Shown here piece by piece: positions 1 to 7,471 of a stretch of DNA of 64,000 bases. Source of the DNA: Desertimonas sp963786985 (GTDB taxonomy: Bacteria > Actinomycetota > Acidimicrobiia > Acidimicrobiales > Ilumatobacteraceae). The position numbers and the translations under genes were made by a program. Below the pieces are notes generated by a model. That model was not told the origin of the DNA, made no database searches, and worked only from the letters and a program-made list of their open reading frames with translations. The stretch covers positions 124,001 through 188,000 of the forward strand of contig CAWBBL010000009.1 of assembly GCA_963786985.1 (NCBI GenBank), written 5' to 3'. Every line of letters starts with the position of its first letter. Position 1 is the first letter of the stretch.

Positions 1-441
1 GATGCCGACGAGTTCGAAGCCGCACTTGGCGTGCAGCGCTCGGGACGCCGTCCCGCTGGCCTCGATGCGCGCCATCACGGCATGGAATCCCGAGGTCCTG
101 GCGATCTCGACGAGGCGCGTCAGCAGGAGCGTGCCGATGCCCAGGCCGCTCAGGGCCCGGTCGACATAGACGGAGTCCTCGACCGTCGTCGAGTAGGCCG
201 GGCGCTCCTTGTACGGCGACAGCGACCCGAATCCAGCGACCGGCGCTGCGGGCCGCGACTCGTCGACGGCGACGATCGCGGCAAAGGCCCCGGCGCGCTG
301 ACGGATCCACTGGCGCTGGTCGTCGAGCGACTTGGGAACGAGTTCGAACGTGCTCGTCGTCGTCGCCACTTCGTGGTTGTAGATCGAGCGGATCGCCTCG
401 GCATCGTCGACAACAGCCGGGCGCAGGCTGATCGGAGCCAC
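1..441 (-). CDS. GNAT acetyltransferase, phosphinothricin acetyltransferase-like (partial)
   Basis: The 147 reverse-strand codons run off the left edge of the window, so the C-terminus is missing. The translation reads like the Pat/Bar branch of GNAT N-acetyltransferases: an N-terminal LRPAVVDDAEAIRSIYNHEV segment, then FGSLSPYKERPAYSTTVEDSVYV, then the acetyl-CoA loop LSGLGIGTLLL (about residues 102-112), and a final HAKCGFELVG strand. These enzymes acetylate small amines or amino-acid analogues with acetyl-CoA in the cytosol. The start is taken as GTG at 441-439, just before APISLRPA. It is transcribed away from the tRNA genes. The substrate cannot be read from sequence. Confidence 0.75.
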   Translation of the reverse strand, partial: MAPISLRPAVVDDAEAIRSIYNHEVATTTSTFELVPKSLDDQRQWIRQRAGAFAAIVAVDESRPAAPVAGFGSLSPYKERPAYSTTVEDSVYVDRALSGLGIGTLLLTRLVEIARTSGFHAVMARIEASGTASRALHAKCGFELVGI

Positions 442-500
442 GACGCCGCAGGGTAGCGGCGTAGACCCCAGGTCAGGGCGTGGATCGGTGGGTCTGCCGC

Positions 501-506
501 TATGAT
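501..506 (+). promoter_or_regulatory. Possible -10 element of the tRNA-Thr/tRNA-Met unit
   Basis: TATGAT matches a sigma-70 -10 hexamer and lies about 50 bases before the tRNA-Thr gene. I see no convincing -35 at the expected spacing, so this is a weak call. Confidence 0.3.
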
Positions 507-556
507 CTCACGCTGGTTCAAACCCGGGTGGAGCCACTCGGGGTCGATCCGCGAGC

Positions 557-629
557 GCCCTCTTAGCTCAGTCGGTAGAGCACAGCCATGGTAAGGCTGG
601 TGTCGTGGGTTCGATTCCCACAGAGGGCT
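557..629 (+). tRNA. tRNA-Thr (GGT anticodon)
   Basis: The 73 bases fold as a complete cloverleaf. The acceptor arms are GCCCTCT and AGAGGGC. The D arm is GCTC/GAGC, the anticodon stem is CAGCC/GGCTG with loop ATGGTAA, and the T arm carries GGTTCGATTCC. The anticodon GGT reads Thr ACC/ACT codons. The 3' CCA is not encoded. As at the tufB locus of E. coli, a threonine tRNA sits upstream of tuf. Confidence 0.96.
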
Positions 630-678
630 CGACCGTGCGGTCCGGGCATCGTGAGTCCGTCCCGTAAGGACACGCCAA

Positions 679-755
679 GGCGGCGTAGCTCAGTAGGTCA
701 GAGCATCCGGCTCATAATCGGAAGGTCATCGGTTCGATCCCGATCGCCGCTACCA
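679..755 (+). tRNA. tRNA-Met (CAT anticodon)
   Basis: This is a cloverleaf with acceptor GGCGGCG/CGCCGCT, D arm GCTC/GAGC, anticodon stem TCCGG/TCGGA around loop CTCATAA, and T loop TTCGATC. Unlike the tRNA-Thr and tRNA-Trp genes here, the 3' CCA is encoded (753-755). The G-U first acceptor pair and the absence of the initiator C1-A72 mismatch with three GC pairs in the anticodon stem favour an elongator tRNA-Met. A CAT anticodon could also belong to a lysidine-modified tRNA-Ile. It lies 50 bases before tuf copy 1. Confidence 0.9.
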
Positions 756-805
756 GCAACCCATCAACAAACAACACAGCATCAAGGGAAAAGGTCGATC
801 GCAAC

Positions 806-1991
806 ATGAGTAAGGCGAAGTTTGAGCGTACGAAGCCGCATGTGAATGTGGGGACGATGGGTCATATTGACCATGGGAAGACGACGTTGACGGCGGCGAT
901 TTCGAAGACGTTGTCTGAGCGTGGGTTGGCGGAGTATACGCCGTTTGATTCGATTGATAAGGCGCCGGAGGAGAAGGCGCGGGGGATCACGATTTCGATT
1001 GCTCATATCGAGTATGAGACGGAGAATCGGCATTATGCGCATGTCGATATGCCTGGTCATGCGGATTACATCAAGAACATGATTACGGGTGCGGCGCAGG
1101 TCGATGGGGCGATTTTGGTGGTGGCGGCGACGGATGGTCCGATGCCCCAGACTCGTGAGCATGTGTTGTTGGCGCGGCAGGTCGGGGTGCCGTACATCGT
1201 GGTGGCGTTGAACAAGGCTGACGCGGTTGATGATGAGGAGCTGTTGGATCTCGTGGAGTTGGAGGTTCGCGAGTTGTTGACGGAGTATGAGTTCCCTGGT
1301 GATGATGCGCCGGTGGTGCGGGTGTCGGCGTTGAAGGCGTTGGAGGGTGATGCCGAGTGGCAGGCCAAGGTGATGGAGTTGATGGATGCGGTGGATTCGT
1401 TCGTGCCGGAGCCGCAGCGTGATTTGGATAAGCCGTTCTTGATGCCGATCGAGGACGTGTTCACGATCACCGGTCGGGGGACGGTGGTGACGGGGAAGGT
1501 CGAGCAGGGGATCGATCCACACCGGTGATGAGATCGAGATCGTCGGGTTGCGTGATACGCAGAAGACGGTGTGTACCGGGGTGGAGATGTTCCGCAAGAT
1601 TTTGGATCAGGGTCAGGCGGGCGACAACATCGGTGCCTTGTTGCGGGGCACGAAGAAGGAGGATGTGGAGCGTGGCCAGGTGTTGTGTAAGCCGGGCAGT
1701 ATCACGCCGCACACCAATTTCGAGGGTCAGGTGTACGTGTTGACGTCGGCCGAGGGTGGCCGGCACAAGCCGTTCTTCAACAACTACCGGCCGCAGTTCT
1801 TCTTCCGCACCACCGACGTGACCGGCACGATCGAGTTGCCGTCGGGCACCGAGATGGTGATGCCCGGCGACAACGTGGCGATGACCGTCGAGTTGGGCAA
1901 ACCGATCGCCATGGACGAAGGCCTGCGCTTCGCCATCCGCGAAGGCGGACGCACCGTCGGCGCCGGCCGCGTCACCAAAATCATCAAGTGA
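806..1991 (+). CDS. tuf: Elongation factor Tu, copy 1, frame broken by a single inserted base
   Basis: EF-Tu delivers aminoacyl-tRNA to the ribosome as a GTP complex. All G-domain motifs are visible: GHIDHGKT (residues 19-26), RGIT (59-62), DMPGH (81-85), NKAD (136-139). Frame 1 ends at TGA 1526-1528 after 240 residues. The remaining domain 2/3 sequence (GDEIEIVGLRDTQKTVCTGV to VTKIIK) continues in the next frame to 1991. Removing G1514 restores GIIHTGDEIEIVG, which aligns without a gap to the E. coli segment GIIKVGEEVEIVG, and gives a normal 394-residue protein. The second copy has the same extra base. Codons up to roughly 1740 end mostly in G or T; the last 80 or so are C-ending like the neighbours. 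It could be a real lesion, recoding, or a systematic sequencing indel. Confidence 0.93.
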
Positions 1992-2008
1992 ACGGAACGA
2001 ACTGAACC

Positions 2009-2173
2009 ATGCCCAAGAACGACAAACGGGTGAAGATCACCCTCGAGTGCACCGAGTGCAAACGGCGCAACTACATCACGATGAAGTCGAAGATCAACGA
2101 CCGTGAGCGCCTGGAGATGAAGAAGTACTGCAGCCACGAGCGCAAGCACACCGTGCACAAGGAGACCCGCTGA
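2009..2173 (+). CDS. rpmG: 50S ribosomal protein L33
   Basis: This 54-residue protein starts MPKNDKRVKITLECTECKRR and ends HKETR. L33 is a small 50S protein near the E site. The first zinc half-site CTEC is present, but where C+ forms usually have a second CxxC this one reads KYCSHERKHT. Only three of the four cysteines remain, a form between C+ and C- types. It begins 17 bases after tuf and precedes tRNA-Trp and secE, the standard actinobacterial order. The identification is firm. Confidence 0.95.
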   Translation: MPKNDKRVKITLECTECKRRNYITMKSKINDRERLEMKKYCSHERKHTVHKETR

Positions 2174-2208
2174 CGCCAGTCCACTGAGTGCTCTGATGGT
2201 GGCCCGGT

Positions 2209-2277
2209 CGCGAGCGACCGAGCGCCAGCGAGGGAGCGGCCAGATGCGCCGTGCGTGGCCGGGGAACGCCAAAGAGC
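2209..2277. repeat. Dispersed intergenic repeat, copy A (reverse orientation, divergent)
   Basis: Read on the reverse strand it carries the family landmarks GCGTTCCCCGGCCACGCA, then TGGCCGCTC, then TCGCTGGCGCTCGG. The same order occurs at 42804-42879, 49462-49531 and 54617-54689. It fills the gap between rpmG and tRNA-Trp. No coding content is seen. Confidence 0.7.
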
Positions 2278-2302
2278 GTCCGGTAGCCTGGTCACCCCGC
2301 AG

Positions 2303-2375
2303 AGGGCAGTAGCTCAGTTGGTAGAGCATCGGTCTCCAAAACCGACGGTCGGGGGTTCGAGTCCCTCCTGCCCTG
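2303..2375 (+). tRNA. tRNA-Trp (CCA anticodon)
   Basis: The 73-base cloverleaf has acceptor AGGGCAG/CTGCCCT, D arm GCTC/GAGC, anticodon stem TCGGT/ACCGA with loop CTCCAAA, and T loop TTCGAGT. The discriminator is G and CCA is not encoded. A -10-like TAGCCT lies at 2284-2289. The position between rpmG and secE is conserved in many bacteria. Confidence 0.96.
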
Positions 2376-2405
2376 CCCAGCAGCCTTGAAGAAGTCCGGA
2401 AACCC

Positions 2406-2702
2406 ATGTCACTTGATGATCTCAACCGCGAACAGAAGCGCACGTTGCGACGTATGGGCGCGGTCGACGAGAAGGGCGCGCCCACCCGCGTCGCTCGATC
2501 GTCGGGCCCCAAGCAGGATCGTGTCGGCCCGACTCAGTACCTCCGCGAGGTTCGCGATGAGATGCGCAAGGTCGCCTGGCCGTCCCGCGAAGAGGTCATC
2601 CGCTACTCGATCATCGTCGTCATCACCGTCCTCGTGTACATGGCCCTCGTCGGTGGCCTCGACTATGTCTTCGGGTACCTGTCCAGGTGGTTGTACGGAT
2701 GA
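2406..2702 (+). CDS. secE: Protein translocase subunit SecE
   Basis: This 98-residue protein has a basic, soluble N-terminus and the conserved SecE amphipathic helix (QYLREVRDEMRKVAWPSREEVI, about residues 44-65). One transmembrane helix follows (SIIVVITVLVYMALVGGLDYVF). SecE clamps the SecY channel in the cytoplasmic membrane. Its stop codon overlaps the nusG start (ATGA), so the two are translationally coupled. Confidence 0.96.
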   Translation: MSLDDLNREQKRTLRRMGAVDEKGAPTRVARSSGPKQDRVGPTQYLREVRDEMRKVAWPSREEVIRYSIIVVITVLVYMALVGGLDYVFGYLSRWLYG

Positions 2703-3670
2703 GTGACGTGAACGACGAACTCGAGCAGACCATCGACGAGGACACCACCATCGACGACGACGCCACCGTCGAAGACGGCACCACCGTCGCAGACGCCACC
2801 ACCGACGATGACGACACCAGCGACGACCTGATCGAAGAAGAGGCGCCGCTCGAGGAGCCGGTCGCCGAGCAGTTCAGCGAGAATGGCGACCACCTTCCCG
2901 AGATCGATGCCATCGAGGTCGTCCCCGACACGTACGCCGAAGGTGACGAAGTCGCCGACGAGGCCGCGGCGCTCGGCGTGGAGCTGACCGACGAGGCCGA
3001 GCTCGACGCGCTCTCCGACGGTCTGGAGGCGACGGACGAGCCGTTGGTCCTCGACGCCACGACATCCGGCGGCGACGAAGCGGCCGAGGTCCCTGCCGAG
3101 CCGGTCGACGATCCGTCGACGCGTCCCGGCGAGTGGTTCGTCGTGCACACCCAGTCGGGGTACGAGAAGAAGGTCACCGCCAACCTCCATGCGCGCATCC
3201 AGAGCATGAACATGGAGGACAAGATCTACGAGGTCGTCATCCCGATGGAGGACGTCGTCGAGTTCAAGAACGGCAAGAAGCAAACCGTGCAGCGCAAGGT
3301 GTTTCCCGGCTATCTGCTGGTCCGCTGCCGGATGGACGACGAGTCGTGGTACTGCATCCGCAACACGCCGGGCGTCACCGGGTTCGTCGGCCAGAGTCGT
3401 CAGGGCCAGAAGCCGACGCCGCTCACTCGTCGCGAGGTGCTGACGTTCCTGTCGGCGAAGGGCGACGGTGCCGAGCCGACGGCGCGGACCAAGCCACGCC
3501 TCGAGTACGAGGTCGGCGAGAGCGTGCGCGTCAAGGAGGGCCCGTTCGCCGACTTCTCCGGCGAGATCGCCGAGATCAACGCCGACCACATGAAGCTCAA
3601 GGTGCTGGTGAACATCTTCGGACGGGAGACACTCGTCGAGATGGACTTCAGCCAAGTCGCCAAGCTCTGA
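2699..3670 (+). CDS. nusG: Transcription termination/antitermination protein NusG with long acidic N-terminal extension
   Basis: NusG binds the RNA polymerase clamp and links it to Rho or ribosomal S10. The NGN domain starts near residue 145 (EWFVVHTQSGYEKKV) and includes FPGYLLVRC and the TPGVTGFVG strand. The KOW domain (VGESVRVKEGPFADFSGEI) occupies about residues 271-322. The first 144 residues are an unusually long, low-complexity D/E/T/A-rich tail; actinobacterial NusG often has an acidic tail, but this one nearly doubles the protein. I chose ATG 2699, which overlaps the secE stop, over an in-frame ATG at 2687. Confidence 0.95.
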   Translation: MSDVNDELEQTIDEDTTIDDDATVEDGTTVADATTDDDDTSDDLIEEEAPLEEPVAEQFSENGDHLPEIDAIEVVPDTYAEGDEVADEAAALGVELTDEAELDALSDGLEATDEPLVLDATTSGGDEAAEVPAEPVDDPSTRPGEWFVVHTQSGYEKKVTANLHARIQSMNMEDKIYEVVIPMEDVVEFKNGKKQTVQRKVFPGYLLVRCRMDDESWYCIRNTPGVTGFVGQSRQGQKPTPLTRREVLTFLSAKGDGAEPTARTKPRLEYEVGESVRVKEGPFADFSGEIAEINADHMKLKVLVNIFGRETLVEMDFSQVAKL

Positions 3671-3709
3671 CGACGACGTTCACGGATTCACGGAAAGAGA
3701 ACCACTGTC

Positions 3710-4138
3710 ATGGCCAAGAAGAAGGTTGCTGCGATCGTCAAGATCCAGATTCCGGCGGGCAAGGCCAGCCCGGCACCGCCCGTCGGTACCGCCCTCGGCC
3801 CGCACGGCGTGGCGATCATGGACTTCGTCAAGGCGTACAACGCGGCCACGGAGAACCAGGTCGGCACGATCGTTCCCGTCGACATCACGATCTTCGAGGA
3901 CCGCACGTTCTCGTTCGTGCTGAAGACGCCGCCGACCCCCGTGCTGCTTCGTGAGCGCGCCGGTCTGGAGAAGGCGTCCAGCGAGCCGGGCAAGACGAAG
4001 GTCGGCAGGGTGACCGAGGCGCACATCGCCGAGATCGCCGAGATCAAGATGCCCGACCTCAACGCCTATGACCTCGACGCCGCCAAGGAGCAAATCCGGG
4101 GCACGGCCCGGAGCATGGGAATCGAGGTGGTGGGCTGA
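3710..4138 (+). CDS. rplK: 50S ribosomal protein L11
   Basis: The protein is 142 residues, the normal L11 length. It has the N-terminal signature IQIPAGKASPAPPVGTALGP, whose prolines form the thiostrepton-site hinge, and a C-terminal 23S-rRNA-binding domain ending GTARSMGIEVVG. L11 forms the GTPase-associated centre with L10/L12. It lies 39 bases after nusG and upstream of rplA. Confidence 0.97.
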   Translation: MAKKKVAAIVKIQIPAGKASPAPPVGTALGPHGVAIMDFVKAYNAATENQVGTIVPVDITIFEDRTFSFVLKTPPTPVLLRERAGLEKASSEPGKTKVGRVTEAHIAEIAEIKMPDLNAYDLDAAKEQIRGTARSMGIEVVG

Positions 4139-4208
4139 GCCCACCACTCCACTAACGCCACGACCCGGATCACCTCGCCGGGCGGGCGCACCACCGAGGG
4201 AGACTGAA

Positions 4209-4916
4209 ATGTCAGGAAAGAAGCACACCGACGCCGCCAAGACGTTCGATCGTGACCAGTTCTACGCGCCGTCCGAGGCGCTGGGGATCGTCAAGAACAT
4301 GGCCTCGGCGAAGTTCGACGAGTCCGTCGACGTCGCCGTCCGCCTCGGCGTCGACCCGCGCAAGGCCGACCAGATGGTCCGTGGCACCGTCGCCCTGCCA
4401 TCGGGGACGGGCAAGGACGTGCGGGTCGCCGTGTTCGCTACCGGCGAAGCCGCCCAGGAAGCTCGCGAGGCCGGTGCCGACATCGTCGGCGCCGACGACC
4501 TCGCTGCCCAGGTCGAGGCCGGCAAGTTCGACTTCGACGTGGCCATCGCCACGCCGGACATGATGCCGCTGGTCGGCCGCCTCGGCCGCGCCCTCGGCCC
4601 GCGTGGCCTGATGCCGAACCCGAAGACCGGCACGGTGACCACCGACGTCGGTCGCGCCGTCAGCGAGTTCAAGGGTGGCAAGGTCGAGTACCGCACCGAC
4701 CGCTACGGCAACATCCACGTCCCGCTCGGCAAGGCGAGCTTCGAACCGGCCGCTCTGGAGACCAACTTCCGAGCCGTGGTCGACGAACTCAATCGGGCCA
4801 AGCCGGCGTCGGCCAAGGGCCGGTACCTGCGCAAGATCACGGTCTCGTCGACGATGGGCCCCGGTGTGCACGTCGACACCAACCGCCTGCGTCCCGACGT
4901 CGCCACCACCGCCTGA
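4209..4916 (+). CDS. rplA: 50S ribosomal protein L1
   Basis: The protein is 235 residues. Recognisable L1 segments are FDESVDVAVRLGVDPRKADQ, the central MMPLVGRLGRALGPRGLMPNPK block (about residues 117-138) and the C-terminal KGRYLRKITVSSTMGPGV. L1 forms the mobile stalk that moves E-site tRNA and in many bacteria represses its own mRNA. The start is ATG 4209, preceded by a GAGGGAGA Shine-Dalgarno stretch. It is followed by a long hairpin at 4932-4967. Confidence 0.97.
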   Translation: MSGKKHTDAAKTFDRDQFYAPSEALGIVKNMASAKFDESVDVAVRLGVDPRKADQMVRGTVALPSGTGKDVRVAVFATGEAAQEAREAGADIVGADDLAAQVEAGKFDFDVAIATPDMMPLVGRLGRALGPRGLMPNPKTGTVTTDVGRAVSEFKGGKVEYRTDRYGNIHVPLGKASFEPAALETNFRAVVDELNRAKPASAKGRYLRKITVSSTMGPGVHVDTNRLRPDVATTA

Positions 4917-4931
4917 CCGCATCGAGTCCAG

Positions 4932-4967
4932 GGCCAATTGTGAGCAAGTTCCTGCTCACAAGTGGCC
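4932..4967. terminator. Hairpin after rplA, TTGTGAGCA family
   Basis: Arms 4932-4946 and 4953-4967 pair at 14 of 15 positions around a 6-base loop (AGTTCC). There is no T tract. The inner arm TTGTGAGCA is shared with the perfect hairpin at 6088-6121, so the two bracket the decayed kinase/permease segment. Confidence 0.65.
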
Positions 4968-5012
4968 TCAGACGCTCTCCCCAGCTGAGCACCCTGCTCG
5001 CCTGTTGAGTCG

Positions 5013-5550
5013 TCACCGCACGGCACGGACCGTGCGCGCCCGCATCGCTGCCTCGACCTCACCGAGCGAGACCATCGACGTGTCACCAGGTGTGGTCATC
5101 GCCAGCGCCCCGTGGGCTGCACCGTATTCCACGCCGTCGGCCACCGACTTGCCGTCGAGCAGCGCATAGATCAGCCGCCGCCGCGAAACCGTCTCCGCCG
5201 CCGACGCGATCGAAGATCTCGAGGTCGGATCGCCGGCGCGCCTCGTGGAACGTGCCCTCGGCGAACACCACGGCTCCCCAGTCGTTGCGGTTGGCCGTCG
5301 TGGCCTGGCGCAGTGTCGTGGCGACGATCTGGATGTTCGGAAAGGCACCGACGACCTCGTCGATCATCACCTTGAAATTCGTCGGGTCGAGTACGGCGAG
5401 GTCGTCATCGACACCGGTCACCGAGAATCCGAGGGCGGCGGTGAAGTCCTCCTCGTTGCCGAGCATCACGTCGACAAACGGGGCGATCGCTCGATTGACC
5501 TCGATGGCCCGATCCCGTCCACCGCCCTTCGCCCACAAGGCGAGCCCGCT
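5013..5550 (-). pseudogene. PfkB-type sugar kinase remnant, 5' end missing and frame-broken
   Basis: The reverse strand encodes the C-terminal part of a ribokinase/2-keto-3-deoxygluconate-kinase-like protein. Segments read EVNRAIAPFVDVMLGNEEDF, then FPNIQIVATTLRQATTANRN, then the anion-hole/catalytic stretch DRVGGGDGF. After this the frame changes near 5200. The rest continues as YALLDGKSVADGVEYGAAHG and AMTTPGDTSMVSLGEVEAAM to a stop at 5013. Nothing resembling the kinase N-terminus lies upstream: similarity stops near 5550, where the opposite-strand permease fragment begins. It is therefore a truncated remnant, not an expressed enzyme. Confidence 0.75.
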
Positions 5551-6073
5551 GCTCGGCACGCTCGCCAATGGACGGCTGTGGCGGTTCCTGCCGTACTCGA
5601 TGATCCTGTGGGTGGTCCTCAGCGCCATCGTCATCTTTGCGCTGCGGCGCACCGCGCCCGGCCGTCGCGTCTACGCCGTCGGGCTCAACCGCACGGCGAG
5701 CCGCTACGCCGGGGTGCGAGTCGGTTGGACAGTGATCGGGTTGTACATGGCGTCGGGCGTGTGCGCGGCGATCGTCGGGGTTCTCATCACCGGTTACACC
5801 GGATCGAGCTTCTTCGGCAGCGGGGACAGATATCAACTCGGCTCGGTCGCCGCCGTCGTCGTCGGGGGCACGTCGATCTATGGAGGACGAGGCGGCTACG
5901 GCGGGACCATCGCTGGTGCGTTGATCCTGGTCGTCTCCGAGAGCATCCTGCGCATCATCGATATCGCCGACGCTGGCCGACGCATTGCGTACGGAGTGCT
6001 CATCCTGCTCCTCCTGATCTCCTATGGCCGGGCCGGCAGCCTGCGCCGCGGCGGCGCCCGCAGCTCCGCCTGA
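5550..6073 (+). pseudogene. RbsC-type sugar ABC permease remnant, 5' half missing
   Basis: About 175 codons match the C-terminal half of ribose/xylose-type ABC permeases: FLPYSMILWVVLSAIVIFAL, then RRTAPGRRVYAVGLNRTASR (the EAA-like cytoplasmic loop), then SVAAVVVGGTSIYGGRGGYG and a final membrane helix. The N-terminal membrane helices are absent and there is no plausible start at the junction near 5550. Together with the reverse-strand kinase fragment it forms a head-to-head pair in which both genes have lost their 5' parts. This is the scar of an inversion or deletion in a sugar-use locus. Confidence 0.75.
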
Positions 6074-6087
6074 CCCGCCACTCCAGA

Positions 6088-6121
6088 GCCGATTGTGAGC
6101 AACATCTTGCTCACAATCGGC
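6088..6121. terminator. Perfect 15-bp hairpin, TTGTGAGCAA family
   Basis: Arms 6088-6102 and 6107-6121 are fully complementary around a CATC loop. It shares the TTGTGAGCA core with the hairpin after rplA and ends the decayed segment. It is probably a bidirectional terminator or a palindromic repeat. Confidence 0.65.
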
Positions 6122-6199
6122 TTCGAACTTGACTGGGCAGGTCGTCCGCCGCAGCGCGCCCCCTCGGCGGTAGCCTTGGTGGTCGACATACAACCGGTC

Positions 6200-6340
6200 A
6201 TTCGCCGAAGACCGCTGGTCCAGCTGGATTCCAGCTGGGTAATGGGTTCCGTCCCGCCAGCCGAGGTGCACGCCCTACGAGCTTTCCGTGGAGCCTCGCC
6301 TGCTTGCGAGTGCCCACGACGTGCCCGAGAGGAGGTGTGC
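6200..6340 (+). promoter_or_regulatory. Possible L10 leader region of rplJ
   Basis: This stretch before rplJ has no reading frame. It carries a hairpin CCAGCTGG-ATT-CCAGCTGG (6220-6238) and further G/C-rich pairing elements. In many bacteria the L10/L12 complex binds this leader to repress its own operon. I infer that role from position only; I could not match a consensus. Confidence 0.3.
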
Positions 6341-6342
6341 AC

Positions 6343-6870
6343 ATGGAAGATCCCCGTCCCGACAAGGTCGCGACCGTCGCCGAGATCGCCGGCAAACTGT
6401 CGGCAGCCCCGGCAGTGTTCCTGTCCGAGTACCGCGGCATGACCGTCGGCGCCCTGGCGACCTTGCGCGGTTCGCTGCGTCAGGTCGGTGCCGAACACAA
6501 GGTCTACAAGAACACGCTGGCGAAGCTGGCCGTTCGCGAAGCCGGTCTCGATGTCCTCGACGAGCTGCTCGTCGGCCCGACATCGATCACGTTCACCGGT
6601 ACCGACACGGTCGGCGCCGCCAAGGCGCTGCACGGCGCATCACGAACCAATCCCCTGCTCGTGCTCAAGGGCGGCGCCCTCGGCGCCAACCCGCTCAGCG
6701 CCGACGACATCAAGGCGCTGGCCGAGCTGCCGTCCCGCGACGAGCTGCTAGCTCGCCTGGCCGGTGCCTTGCAGGCTCCGATGGTGAAGACCGCCGGGTT
6801 GTTGCAGGCCCTGCCACGCAACTTCGCCTACGGCCTGTCGGCCCTCATCGAGTCCAAGACCGCGGCCTGA
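6343..6870 (+). CDS. rplJ: 50S ribosomal protein L10
   Basis: The protein is 175 residues. Typical L10 segments are AVFLSEYRGMTVGALATLR, then VYKNTLAKLAVREAGLD, and the C-terminal helix that anchors L12 dimers. The start is ATG 6343 with an excellent upstream AGAGGAGGTG Shine-Dalgarno; an in-frame ATG at 6304 has no such site. It lies 58 bases before rplL. The usual rplA neighbour is separated by a 1.2-kb degraded insert. Confidence 0.96.
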   Translation: MEDPRPDKVATVAEIAGKLSAAPAVFLSEYRGMTVGALATLRGSLRQVGAEHKVYKNTLAKLAVREAGLDVLDELLVGPTSITFTGTDTVGAAKALHGASRTNPLLVLKGGALGANPLSADDIKALAELPSRDELLARLAGALQAPMVKTAGLLQALPRNFAYGLSALIESKTAA

Positions 6871-6928
6871 GCCGCGCCCCCAACACTTCAAACCACTCCC
6901 AAACTTCAACAAGGAAACGAACACCATC

Positions 6929-7312
6929 ATGGCCAACACCACCGAGATCCTCGATTCGATCTCCGAACTGACCGTGCTCGAGCTCAAGGAACTGCTCGAC
7001 GCCTTTGAAGAGCGCTTTGGCGTCACCGCCGCGGCTCCGGTCGCTGTTGCGGCCGCCGCCCCGGCCGGCGGCGGCGACGCCGCGGCCGCCGTCGAGGAGC
7101 AGGACGAGTTCGACGTCGTCCTCACCGGCGCCGGCGCCCAGAAGATCCAGGTCATCAAGGTCGTCCGCGAGCTGACCAGCCTGGGCCTCAAGGAGGCCAA
7201 GGACCTCGTCGACGGTGCCCCCAAGCCCGTCCTCGAGAAGGTTGCCAAGGAGGCCGCCGAGGCGGCCAAGGGCAAGCTCGAAGAGGCCGGCGCCAGCGTC
7301 GAGCTCAAGTGA
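6929..7312 (+). CDS. rplL: 50S ribosomal protein L7/L12
   Basis: The protein is 127 residues. It has the N-terminal dimerisation helix pair (ISELTVLELKELLDAFEERF), an Ala/Pro/Gly-rich hinge (about residues 34-56) and the globular factor-binding domain EFDVVLTGAGAQKIQVIKVV to AKGKLEEAGA. L12 recruits elongation factors to the ribosome. A strong terminator hairpin follows directly. Confidence 0.97.
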   Translation: MANTTEILDSISELTVLELKELLDAFEERFGVTAAAPVAVAAAAPAGGGDAAAAVEEQDEFDVVLTGAGAQKIQVIKVVRELTSLGLKEAKDLVDGAPKPVLEKVAKEAAEAAKGKLEEAGASVELK

Positions 7313-7316
7313 TCGG

Positions 7317-7348
7317 CGAGTGGGGCTGGCGAATGCCGGCCCCACTCG
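7317..7348. terminator. Terminator hairpin after rplJL
   Basis: CGAGTGGGGCTGGC pairs with GCCGGCCCCACTCG around a GAAT loop (one G-U pair), starting five bases after the rplL stop. There is no T tract. Confidence 0.75.
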
Positions 7349-7471
7349 ACTGATGACGAGATGAGAAGGTTCTCAGGCCCGGCTCATCTCCCCGCCATCT
7401 CGGCCCGGCAGGATGCCGGCGAGCAGCAATGCTTCTGCTCGCGATCGTCATTCCGCCGACTGAACGCGAGC

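Noticed and set aside
31..456. A 141-codon forward frame at the left edge
   Set aside because: The reverse strand encodes a clear GNAT domain over the same bases; the forward translation has no recognisable feature.
1526..1528. Selenocysteine or stop-codon read-through at the tuf TGA
   Set aside because: Read-through would stay in frame 1, which has no EF-Tu similarity after this point; only a +1 change restores the protein.
782..1597. A 271-codon open frame antisense to tuf (and again at 57899-58720)
   Set aside because: It exists because tuf codons here end in G/T, which removes reverse-strand stops. Its Arg/His/Leu-rich translation has no protein-like features.
2663..3655. A 330-codon frame antisense to nusG
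   Set aside because: It is a mirror of the acidic GAC/GAG-rich nusG sense strand and not a gene.
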